From: an uncultured Clostridia bacterium
GTDB taxonomy: Bacteria; Bacillota; Clostridia; Christensenellales; Borkfalkiaceae
Direction of reading: 5' to 3'
Length of the DNA stretch: 6,242 nt
Assembly (NCBI GenBank): GCA_947177495.1
Contig: CAMWUS010000086.1
Location: 1 to 6,242 of the forward strand
The position numbers and the translations under genes are program-made. Shown one piece after another: positions 1-4,994 of the stretch. Numbering within the stretch: the first letter of the stretch is position 1; every line of letters begins with the position of its first letter. The notes under the pieces were generated by a model. It did no database searches. It saw nothing but the letters and a program-made list of their open reading frames with translations, and was not told where the DNA came from.

Positions 1-509
1 TAAACGGCAACCGCCGTTTCGATACCGCGTTGGCGGGCGTGCGCTTTTAAGTAATCGGCGGGCGAAAGCCCCGGCATCTTCGCTTCGGAAATATGGTATT
101 TGACGGATTTCAACAGCCCTTCCGCGTCCTCGTAGCCGCACTCCTTAAACGCCTGCTTCACGACGGCGGAACGCTCTTGCTCGGAATAAATGGAGAAATT
201 TGCGTTAAAGCCCAACTTTTCGCCGAACATTCTAAGAATGCGCACGCACATGGAGTGAATGGTGCAAACCCACATTCTGCTCACGTCGGTAAACACTTCG
301 AGCCGCTCGCGCATTTCGTTTGCCGCCTTGTTGGTAAAAGTAATGGCGAGCACGTTTTCGGGCGGTACGCCCAGCTCCCCCACCAAACGGGAAATGCGGG
401 CAGTGAGAACGCGCGTTTTACCGCTTCCCGCACCCGCAAGCACCAAAACCGCCCCCTCGGTATCGAGGACGGGTTTCATTTGTTCTTCGTTCAGCTTGAA
501 ATCTATCAT
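1..509 (-). CDS. pcrA: UvrD/PcrA-type superfamily 1 DNA helicase, N-terminal part (runs off the window)
   Basis: ATP-dependent 3'-5' DNA helicase of the UvrD/Rep/PcrA family, which acts in nucleotide excision repair and clears replication blocks in the cytoplasm. Only the first 169 residues are present. Seen: a Q-motif-like start (L6, N7, E9, Q10), a perfect Walker A box AGAGSGKT at residues 25-32, motif Ia ITFTNKAANEM at 56-66, and TIHS at 83-86 (the usual place of the TFHS motif). Spacing from the start to Walker A matches full-length PcrA, which supports the ATG at 509. An in-frame TAA lies two codons upstream, so no earlier start is possible. There is no Shine-Dalgarno sequence; two tandem TATAAT boxes abut the start codon, so the mRNA may be leaderless. 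The symbol is chosen by analogy with Gram-positive bacteria; uvrD would also fit, and a more distant family member cannot be excluded without the C-terminus. Confidence 0.93.
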   Translation of the reverse strand, partial: MIDFKLNEEQMKPVLDTEGAVLVLAGAGSGKTRVLTARISRLVGELGVPPENVLAITFTNKAANEMRERLEVFTDVSRMWVCTIHSMCVRILRMFGEKLGFNANFSIYSEQERSAVVKQAFKECGYEDAEGLLKSVKYHISEAKMPGLSPADYLKAHARQRGIETAVAV

Positions 510-511
510 GG

Positions 512-546
512 ATTATAATTATACCACAACCGCAAAAAAAACTCAA
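512..546 (-). promoter_or_regulatory. Promoter of the pcrA-type helicase, tandem -10 boxes touching the start codon
   Basis: Reading on the minus strand, a -35 box TTGAGT (546-541) is followed by a 17-base spacer and a -10 box TATAAT (523-518). A second TATAAT (517-512) follows immediately, then CC and the ATG at 509. Initiation 7 to 9 bases after the first -10 box would fall at 511-509, on or next to the A of the start codon. No ribosome binding site is visible. The -35 box overlaps a ten-base word, AACGGTTGAG, that recurs upstream of the XRE regulator gene. Confidence 0.8.
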
Positions 547-580
547 CCGTTCGGGCGCATTTTCCCGCATGGGAGAAAGC

Positions 581-617
581 AAAAACCCCGCTCCGCTGTT
601 TCGGCGGGGCGGGGTTT
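581..617 (-). terminator. Intrinsic terminator after the XRE membrane regulator
   Basis: A GC-rich hairpin starts 14 bases after the stop codon of the regulator. Arms 583-594 and 606-617 pair over 12 bases with one G-T wobble, and two further G-C pairs close a 7-base loop (597-603). On the minus strand the stem runs into TTTTTGCTTT, a reasonable U-tract. The plus-strand side is also T-rich, but no plus-strand gene needs it. It separates the regulator from the helicase gene. Confidence 0.88.
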
Positions 618-631
618 GTTTTCCCTGATTT

Positions 632-1708
632 TTAAACTTTCTTGTATTTCCTATCCTTCACCGTTTTGGCAAGCAACGACGGGATAAAGGTGAACACCGA
701 ACCGAACACGGCGACCAAAGTCATGAATACCGTAGTAGCAACGAACACCACCGCCGCGAGAATCGCGAGCACGAATTTTGCAATGATCATGAGCAAAATG
801 GAATCGATGGACAGCGAGAAGATGAACCCGGGCAATTTAAAGGTGAACCCGCCTGCGGTAAAGATATCTTTTACAACACCGCCCCACAAAAATTGGCTCA
901 CGAACGTGAACGAGAGGATAGCGCCCAAGAAGAGCATGACGAGCACGATAATCTGTTTATCGAAGCTCAAATACAACACCAAGAACAAAACGACGTTGAT
1001 AACGGCAAACGCCGCAGCTATGATGAGCGACAGGTTTCGCGTGTACCCTTCGGGACCGTCGTCGTTAGATCTTAGGTCGTTGATAAAATCCGCAAACGCG
1101 TGGATACAACCGAAAACGGCAAGCGGGACGATGGCAAGCATTGCGGCGTAAAATCCCTTGTCACTCTCCTTCGTCGTAAAGCAAATTACGGTAAAAAGAA
1201 TATAGCAGGCAAGCGTAATGACGAGCGAGATAATAAGTTTTGCGTCGATACCGCTTCCGCGTTCGAGATACGCTTCATGCGCCGCCGCGCGTTTTGCTTC
1301 CTCCGCCGCCCTTTGTTGGGCTTGCAGGGCTTCCTGCTTCTTGCGCTCGGAACAGGACTTGCAAATGATTTTGGGTGCATAAGAGGCAACCTCTTCCTCT
1401 TGAAGCATCTTGCCGCATTGCGTGCACATTCCTATATAATTAGGAGCGGGAGCGCTCGCCTCGGCGGGTTGCGCGTTTGCCGCCTGCGCGGGAACGCTTT
1501 CCGCCTGCGCCACTTCGTCGTCTGCAAAGTAGTTGAGAGGAACCTGAAAATACTTTGCGATTTGCGACATCGTTTCGAAATCGGGCTGAGATTCCCCCCG
1601 CTCCCATTTGGAGACTGCCTGATATGTAACGTTGAGAACCTTTCCGAGTTCCTCTTGCGTCATACCCTTGGATTTCCGCAAACGGGAGATTTTTTCACCG
1701 TAATTCAT
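632..1708 (-). CDS. XRE-family regulator with zinc ribbon and about six membrane segments
   Basis: Predicted membrane-anchored transcription factor of 358 residues. Seen: an XRE (Cro/C1-type) helix-turn-helix at about 5-60, with the typical sequence MTQEELGKVLNVTYQAVSKW and then ERGESQPD. An Ala/Pro-rich linker follows (about 66-90). A four-cysteine zinc-ribbon-like module comes next (C95, C98, C116, C119). A charged, Ala/Glu-rich, probably coiled segment follows (121-147). The C-terminal 200 residues hold hydrophobic segments near 157-178, 186-208, 225-248, 251-275, 298-320 and 322-347, and a basic tail. Known: HTH-XRE domains bind operator DNA, and zinc ribbons of this type fold around one zinc. 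Inferred: the DNA-binding end faces the cytoplasm and the membrane part may sense an envelope or lipid signal; the target genes are not evident. The start is supported by AAAGGAG (1723-1717), 8 bases before the ATG. It is expressed alone, from its own promoter to its own terminator. Confidence 0.9.
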   Translation of the reverse strand: MNYGEKISRLRKSKGMTQEELGKVLNVTYQAVSKWERGESQPDFETMSQIAKYFQVPLNYFADDEVAQAESVPAQAANAQPAEASAPAPNYIGMCTQCGKMLQEEEVASYAPKIICKSCSERKKQEALQAQQRAAEEAKRAAAHEAYLERGSGIDAKLIISLVITLACYILFTVICFTTKESDKGFYAAMLAIVPLAVFGCIHAFADFINDLRSNDDGPEGYTRNLSLIIAAAFAVINVVLFLVLYLSFDKQIIVLVMLFLGAILSFTFVSQFLWGGVVKDIFTAGGFTFKLPGFIFSLSIDSILLMIIAKFVLAILAAVVFVATTVFMTLVAVFGSVFTFIPSLLAKTVKDRKYKKV

Positions 1709-1739
1709 CTTCTATTCTCCTTTGTTTCAAACTACCTCT

Positions 1740-1768
1740 ATTATACCCGAAACCGCCCGTATCTTCAA
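1740..1768 (-). promoter_or_regulatory. Sigma-A-type promoter of the XRE membrane regulator
   Basis: TTGAAG (1768-1763), a 17-base spacer and a perfect TATAAT (1745-1740). Transcription would begin near 1733, giving a leader of about 25 bases that contains the AAAGGAG ribosome binding site at 1723-1717. Confidence 0.8.
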
Positions 1769-1778
1769 TCCTTTTTTC

Positions 1779-1817
1779 TCAACCGTTAGTTGAATTTCTA
1801 TATTTCCCGTTGAATTT
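1779..1817. repeat. Repeat cluster upstream of the XRE promoter, possible operator
   Basis: The nine-base word GTTGAATTT occurs at 1789-1797 and again at 1809-1817, exactly 20 bases apart (about two helical turns). The first copy also forms an inverted repeat with TCAAC at 1779-1783 (TCAAC, five bases, GTTGA). The cluster lies 11 to 49 bases upstream of the -35 box of the XRE gene and would suit binding of a dimer pair, perhaps the XRE protein itself. That is inference from spacing only; the surrounding sequence is AT-rich, so part of the similarity may be chance. Confidence 0.35.
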
Positions 1818-1847
1818 AATAAGAATTGAAACTCCAACGATAATAAA

Positions 1848-2243
1848 TCAATTCGCCTTTCCCTTTAATTCGAATTCGTACTCCCGCTTGAAGCGCTCTA
1901 ACGCCTGCAAGTACTTTTCCGAAAGCTCCAAGGTGTAGCGTTGCTTTTCGGAATAGCTGAGCGTTTCGTAGTACTCCCTGTCGGTAAGTCTTCCGATTGC
2001 GTCCGACACCTCGCCCTCGCTGAGCAAAATTTCGCGAACACGCAAATAAAACTCGTCGGGCGATTCCCCTTTAATGCGCGTAGAAACCTTTTCGGCAAAA
2101 TAGCGTTCCATTTTGCTTTCGCTTATCCCCTGGTCTTTTGCATGCGAACGCGAGGTAGAAAGCTCCTCTTCGCATTGCTTCCAAAACCCTTTTTTCATGC
2201 GTGCTTTTGCTTCTTTGGCAAGCGTTTTTAATGAGCGTTCCAT
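1848..2243 (-). CDS. Unrecognised 131-residue charged helical protein downstream of rpsU
   Basis: I do not recognise this protein. It is 131 residues, rich in Glu, Lys, Arg and Ser, with no signal peptide, membrane segment or cysteine motif (a single Cys, C24); it looks soluble and mostly helical. Points to note are a basic N-terminus (KEAKARMKKGFWK, 10-22), the middle segment SPDEFYLRVREILL (61-74) and the region LTDREYYETLSYSEKQRY (86-103). An earlier in-frame ATG at 2273 is unlikely because the ribosome binding site AAAGGAG would then lie inside the gene and no other site precedes it. With the ATG at 2243 the site is 8 bases upstream, which is ideal. It starts 48 bases beyond the rpsU terminator, and no promoter is visible in that gap, so it probably depends on read-through from rpsU. 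There is no clear terminator after it, so transcripts may enter the XRE gene. YqeY, a frequent rpsU neighbour, was considered but the sequence does not fit. Confidence 0.75.
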   Translation of the reverse strand: MERSLKTLAKEAKARMKKGFWKQCEEELSTSRSHAKDQGISESKMERYFAEKVSTRIKGESPDEFYLRVREILLSEGEVSDAIGRLTDREYYETLSYSEKQRYTLELSEKYLQALERFKREYEFELKGKAN

Positions 2244-2290
2244 GTCATGCTCTCCTTTCCCAAAATTCGACATTTTTTGCACGGGGATAT

Positions 2291-2319
2291 AAAAAATCCG
2301 TAACCCTTGGTTACGGATT
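2291..2319 (-). terminator. Intrinsic terminator directly after rpsU
   Basis: A perfect 11-base-pair hairpin, AATCCGTAACC (2295-2305) with GGTTACGGATT (2309-2319), has a three-base loop. On the minus strand it runs into a tract of six T (2296-2291). It begins 4 bases after the rpsU stop codon. A further gene with a good ribosome binding site lies downstream without an obvious promoter, so this may act as a partial terminator that lowers its expression relative to rpsU. Confidence 0.9.
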
Positions 2320-2323
2320 CTTC

Positions 2324-2500
2324 TCAGTTTCTGTTCTTCTTTCTTGCCGCTTCCGCTTTCTTTCTCTTCTTTACGGAAGGCTTCTCGTAAAATTCCTTTT
2401 TGCGAAGGTCGCCGATGATACCGTCGCGCGAGCACTTTCTCTTGAAACGGCGCAACGCACTTTCGAGATTCTCGTTTTCTCCTACACGAATCGTGGACAT
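2324..2500 (-). CDS. rpsU: 30S ribosomal protein S21
   Basis: Small basic protein of the 30S ribosomal subunit that helps initiation on structured or weakly paired mRNAs. The 58 residues match the normal S21 length and pattern: MSTIRVGENENLESALRRF at the start, KRKCSRDGIIGDLRKKEFYEKP in two parts (20-33 and 34-41), and a lysine/arginine-rich tail (KKRKKAEAARKKNRN). An alternative ATG nine codons upstream would add a non-family extension and would place the ribosome binding site inside the gene. The ATG at 2500 has AAGGAGG (2516-2510) 9 bases ahead, so this start is chosen. It has its own perfect consensus promoter and its own terminator, as expected for a highly expressed ribosomal gene. Confidence 0.97.
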   Translation of the reverse strand: MSTIRVGENENLESALRRFKRKCSRDGIIGDLRKKEFYEKPSVKKRKKAEAARKKNRN

Positions 2501-2540
2501 ATTCTCAACCCTCCTTCGCCGAAGCACTTATTACCCGATT

Positions 2541-2569
2541 ATTATAGCAAAAGCGCCCCTCTGTGTCAA
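2541..2569 (-). promoter_or_regulatory. Perfect consensus promoter of rpsU
   Basis: TTGACA (2569-2564), 17 bases, TATAAT (2546-2541) on the minus strand: a full match to the sigma-70/sigma-A consensus. Transcription should begin near 2534, giving a leader of about 34 bases. The -35 box and most of the spacer lie inside an inverted repeat described separately. Confidence 0.92.
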
Positions 2570-2576
2570 CGCTTTT
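2549..2576 (-). repeat. Inverted repeat enclosing the rpsU -35 box; possible weak terminator
   Basis: CGCTTTT (2570-2576) and AAAAGCG (2549-2555) form seven perfect pairs around a 14-base loop that contains the rpsU -35 box. It lies 10 bases beyond the stop codon of the TIM-barrel gene, and no other terminator-like hairpin separates that gene from rpsU. The 3' arm ends in TTTT, then GC, so as a terminator it would be weak. Its position suggests it serves as the end of the upstream operon while overlapping the next promoter. Confidence 0.4.
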
Positions 2577-2585
2577 TTTGCTGTT

Positions 2586-3374
2586 CTAAGAAAATTTTTC
2601 CGCTTTTTCCGCAAGAAACTCGTACGCCGTTTTCAGCTCGCCCAAATCCCCGTAATCTCCGCCGTAGTTTTCAAGAATAATATCCCCTTGAAAGCCGACG
2701 TCCCTGAGGCGGGCGAACAACTCGTCGAAATTAAATATGCCGCGACCGGGCAAACACATCTTCCCGTCCGCGCCGATATCGCTTACGTGCACGTATGCGA
2801 TCGACTGCCCCATTTCTGCCAAATACTCTTGATACGCAAATCCGCTGATGCGCGCCTGTTTGATATCGAGCACGCCCAACAATGACGGGCACTCCTTTTT
2901 GAGCGCTCGGAAAATTCCGGGGCGGTTGTAATATGCCCACTCCACGTTTTCGAGGCAGAGCTTCACGCCGTACTTTTCGCACTCGTCGCAAATGGCACGG
3001 AGCTTTTCCGCACGCTTTTGGATATCGTCCCGAAAACTACGCTTCATGCGCGCCAAGCCATGAAAGGAATAATAGTCCGCACCCAAAATTTTAGCGGCAG
3101 CAAGGAACTGCCTAAGCCAGGTATACGCGTCGTTTACGACACGGGGATGCTCGGCAAACAACTGCGGCTCGAACTGCGTACCGAGCGCGTGTACGGAATT
3201 CACGCGAATACCCCGCGCCTTGGTTTTGAGTAGCCGCGCAAACTTCTCGCTATATTCGCAAAAGGATGTTAAAAATACTTCCGCCTCTTTTACGCCCCAT
3301 TCCCCAAGAAGCGCGAGCGCGTCCTCGGTGTTGACACGTAAAAAGAGCGAAGCCGTAGAAACGCCCGCTCTCAT
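2586..3374 (-). CDS. Sugar phosphate isomerase/epimerase-like TIM-barrel protein
   Basis: Probable cytoplasmic enzyme of the xylose-isomerase-like TIM-barrel family (the AP endonuclease 2/IolE/hydroxypyruvate isomerase group), 262 residues, a usual length. Seen: successive barrel strands with family-typical metal or substrate residues at their ends: H62 (NSVHALG), H105 (YSFHG), E142 (CLENVEW), D170 with K172 and Q173 (LDIKQAR), H196 and D199 (YVHVSD), and E235 (ILENYGG). In the family, Glu, Asp, His and Glu of these motifs bind a divalent metal that supports ketose epimerisation or aldose-ketose isomerisation. The substrate cannot be read from the sequence. It begins 7 bases after the preceding regulator gene ends. 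The gap holds only a weak AAGTGAG-like ribosome binding site, so translational coupling to the regulator is likely. No signal peptide is seen. Assignment to the family is firm; the reaction is open. Confidence 0.88.
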   Translation of the reverse strand: MRAGVSTASLFLRVNTEDALALLGEWGVKEAEVFLTSFCEYSEKFARLLKTKARGIRVNSVHALGTQFEPQLFAEHPRVVNDAYTWLRQFLAAAKILGADYYSFHGLARMKRSFRDDIQKRAEKLRAICDECEKYGVKLCLENVEWAYYNRPGIFRALKKECPSLLGVLDIKQARISGFAYQEYLAEMGQSIAYVHVSDIGADGKMCLPGRGIFNFDELFARLRDVGFQGDIILENYGGDYGDLGELKTAYEFLAEKAEKFS

Positions 3375-3381
3375 AACTCAC

Positions 3382-4293
3382 TCACTTGCAAATGAAATTG
3401 CATACAATACCTTCGTCGTAATCGCCGAAGCCCCGCCCGAAGAGGGTAAAGCCGCCGCGGTTCTCCGCGTTGTCGGGAACGGAAATTCTCAGCCGAATAC
3501 GGCTTCCCGTTTTAATGTTCAGCTCGTCTACCGTGGTGTCCGAAGTCTTTACGCCGCCGATGAACGAGCCCTCGCGGTTTACGCTTATGGTTACTTTTTT
3601 GCCGTACTGCCCCAAATTGCCATACCACCAAGAGGGGTTGCAGGTTCCCGCACGGTCATTATATTCTCCCTTGCTCGTATAAATGCCAAGCTCGCGCCCG
3701 TTCACGGCAAAGTGAATATCACTAGGATAAAAGGTTGCGTACCCCGGCGCTTCCGAAGCGATTTCCAAGGAGAATTGCAACTCTTCCAAACTTCCGTCCG
3801 CGGGAAGATAGTTGGGAACGAGGTACTCTACGTAACCGTACCCCAACCACAAAATGCCCGCCTTAATGCGTTCGGGATAGGAGAAGCACGCGGGATCATC
3901 GAACCGACCGACGACGTGTTCTTTGGTGGCAAGCCCGCAAGTGGGATGCACGAAATAGTCGGCGTAGTGCCCGATATCGATATGCGCCGATTCCACGCGC
4001 CCTTCCGTCTGCGGACGGCTAACTAAGTCTACGATAATTTTATCGGTCGCGAGCGAGCAAATCTTCTGCGTGCCGCGCACTCCCGAAGAGGTGGAAATTT
4101 CGATCAGCCCTGCCGCGTGCAGCTTCTTTACGTGGGCGGTGATTGCGCCGTTGGAAACGTCGAAACGTTTTGCGAAATACGCGAGATTGAGTTCCCCCTT
4201 TTGCAGAAGCTCGTCGAGAATTCCGAGGCGGACTTCCGAGTCGAGCGCTTCGTACAAAATTTTACCTTGTTTGAAATCTTTTAAGTAAATCAT
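3382..4293 (-). CDS. Winged-helix (ArsR-like) regulator with large C-terminal beta-type domain
   Basis: Predicted transcriptional regulator of 303 residues. Seen: an N-terminal winged-helix region at about 10-90, with SEVRLGILDELL (19-30) as the first helix, a recognition helix around VSNGAITAHVKKLHAAGLI (46-64) and a wing near 66-80. The remaining 210 residues look beta-rich, with marked motifs HPTCGL (116-121), FDDP (131-134), NPSWWYGN (219-226) and GFGDYDEGIVCNF (288-300). From memory this arrangement resembles proteins labelled as predicted transcriptional regulators (COG4189); I could not check this. The C-terminal part may bind a carbohydrate ligand, which would fit the sugar-isomerase-like partner downstream, but this is inference. 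A start at 4350 would lie upstream of the promoter and cannot be used. The ATG at 4293 follows GGAG (4303-4300) by 6 bases. The predicted leader is only about 10 bases. Confidence 0.85.
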   Translation of the reverse strand: MIYLKDFKQGKILYEALDSEVRLGILDELLQKGELNLAYFAKRFDVSNGAITAHVKKLHAAGLIEISTSSGVRGTQKICSLATDKIIVDLVSRPQTEGRVESAHIDIGHYADYFVHPTCGLATKEHVVGRFDDPACFSYPERIKAGILWLGYGYVEYLVPNYLPADGSLEELQFSLEIASEAPGYATFYPSDIHFAVNGRELGIYTSKGEYNDRAGTCNPSWWYGNLGQYGKKVTISVNREGSFIGGVKTSDTTVDELNIKTGSRIRLRISVPDNAENRGGFTLFGRGFGDYDEGIVCNFICK

Positions 4294-4309
4294 AACTAAC
4301 TCCGCAGGT

Positions 4310-4338
4310 ATTATAGCGTATTCGCGCAAATATGTCAA
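4310..4338 (-). promoter_or_regulatory. Perfect consensus promoter of the regulator/TIM-barrel operon
   Basis: TTGACA (4338-4333), 17 bases, TATAAT (4315-4310). Initiation about 7 bases later falls near 4303, at the first base of the GGAG ribosome binding site, so the leader is only about 10 bases. The promoter position also decides the start codon of the regulator gene (4293). Confidence 0.9.
4320..4331. promoter_or_regulatory. Near-palindrome between the -35 and -10 boxes, candidate operator
   Basis: ATTCGCGCAAAT matches its own reverse complement at five of six base pairs and lies wholly inside the 17-base promoter spacer. A protein bound here would block RNA polymerase, the usual arrangement for an autoregulated winged-helix repressor. 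The likely binder is the regulator encoded directly downstream; this is inferred from position alone. Confidence 0.4.
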
Positions 4339-4386
4339 TCGTCTACACAAATAAATACGGAATATTTCATAAAAAAATAAAATAAA

Positions 4387-4413
4387 TAGAAAAACCCGAG
4401 CTCCCTCGGGTTT
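4387..4413 (-). terminator. Intrinsic terminator of the metK-bioY operon
   Basis: A perfect nine-base-pair stem, AAACCCGAG (4392-4400) with CTCGGGTTT (4405-4413), carries a four-base loop. On the minus strand the stem ends in TTTTTCT. It starts 9 bases after the bioY stop codon and separates the operon from the regulator promoter. Confidence 0.92.
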
Positions 4414-4422
4414 GTAAATTCT

Positions 4423-4986
4423 TTATTTTATTTGCTTTTCCAACCTTACGGCAATGATAGATGAAAAGACAAATTTCACCGCATCGGGCAAAATGTAGGG
4501 AACAACGCAAACCGTCAACGCGTAGACAAAGGTGCATTTGTACATGAGCACGAACCACGCCGTTCCGAACAGATAGCATATCGCCATGCCCAACACGCTT
4601 GCCCCGTAAAAGAGCGCCGTTCTCCCCCACTTGTTTTTTAGGGGAAGCATTTTAAAGAGCGCGGGGAGAAGCGCCAAAAACGCAAAGCCGAATATGTAAC
4701 CGCCCGTCGCGCCCATGAGCGTTGCAACACCCGCCTTAAAGCCCGTAAATACGGGAATGCCGACAAGCCCCATAACGAGGTATGCCGCAACCGCCGCCAA
4801 CGCGCGTTTCCAACCCATCAGCGCACCGATGAGCGCCACCGCAAAGGTTTGCAGGGTTACGGGAATTGCCGCCACGGGTACGGAAATCCAGGCGCAAACG
4901 GTGATGAGCGACACGCTGAGCGCGATATACGCGATTTCCCGCGCCGCACTGCGCCGAGACTTTGCCCCCGTTTTGATTTTGTTCAT
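4423..4986 (-). CDS. bioY: Biotin transporter BioY (ECF S-component)
   Basis: Membrane protein that binds biotin and works as the substrate-specific S-component of an energy-coupling factor transporter, normally with shared EcfT and EcfA ATPases encoded elsewhere. The 187 residues are the normal family length. Seen: a basic N-terminus, then about six hydrophobic segments (near 18-38, 45-58, 61-81, 92-114, 125-148, 152-166 and on to 182). Family-typical motifs are IPVTLQTFAVALIG (41-54), GIPVFTGFKAG (76-86), LMGATGGYIFGF (90-101) and PDAVK (167-171). The ATG at 4986 comes 8 bases after the metK stop codon. The only ribosome binding site candidate, AAGGA, lies in the last codons of metK about 12 bases away, so translational coupling to metK is likely. 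A start at 5049 would sit deep inside metK and add a non-family extension. No separate promoter is visible. Confidence 0.93.
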   Translation of the reverse strand: MNKIKTGAKSRRSAAREIAYIALSVSLITVCAWISVPVAAIPVTLQTFAVALIGALMGWKRALAAVAAYLVMGLVGIPVFTGFKAGVATLMGATGGYIFGFAFLALLPALFKMLPLKNKWGRTALFYGASVLGMAICYLFGTAWFVLMYKCTFVYALTVCVVPYILPDAVKFVFSSIIAVRLEKQIK

Positions 4987-4994
4987 AAATCCGC

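Noticed and set aside
2..19. Perfect seven-base-pair hairpin, AAACGGC and GCCGTTT with a four-base loop
   Set aside because: It lies inside the helicase coding region, has no T-tract on the coding strand, and is explained by GC-rich codon use; at the window edge nothing more can be said.
554..577. Second possible hairpin near TTTCCCGCATGGGAGA downstream of the XRE terminator
   Set aside because: The stem has only four to five good pairs and no T-tract follows; the stronger hairpin at 583-617 already explains termination.
642..1151. Plus-strand open frames opposite the XRE gene
   Set aside because: They are antisense to a gene with clear domains, a ribosome binding site, a promoter and a terminator; the translations resemble nothing known.
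1801..1840. CGTTG...CAACG hairpin as a terminator for the 131-residue gene
   Set aside because: Only about five pairs form, the interior is unpaired, and no T-tract follows on the minus strand.
2244..2435. Upstream extension of the 131-residue protein through the rpsU terminator
   Set aside because: The open frame there crosses a terminator and the rpsU coding region; the ATG at 2243 has an ideal ribosome binding site.
4294..4350. Longer form of the winged-helix regulator starting at 4350
   Set aside because: That start lies upstream of the perfect promoter of the gene, so it would not be on the transcript.
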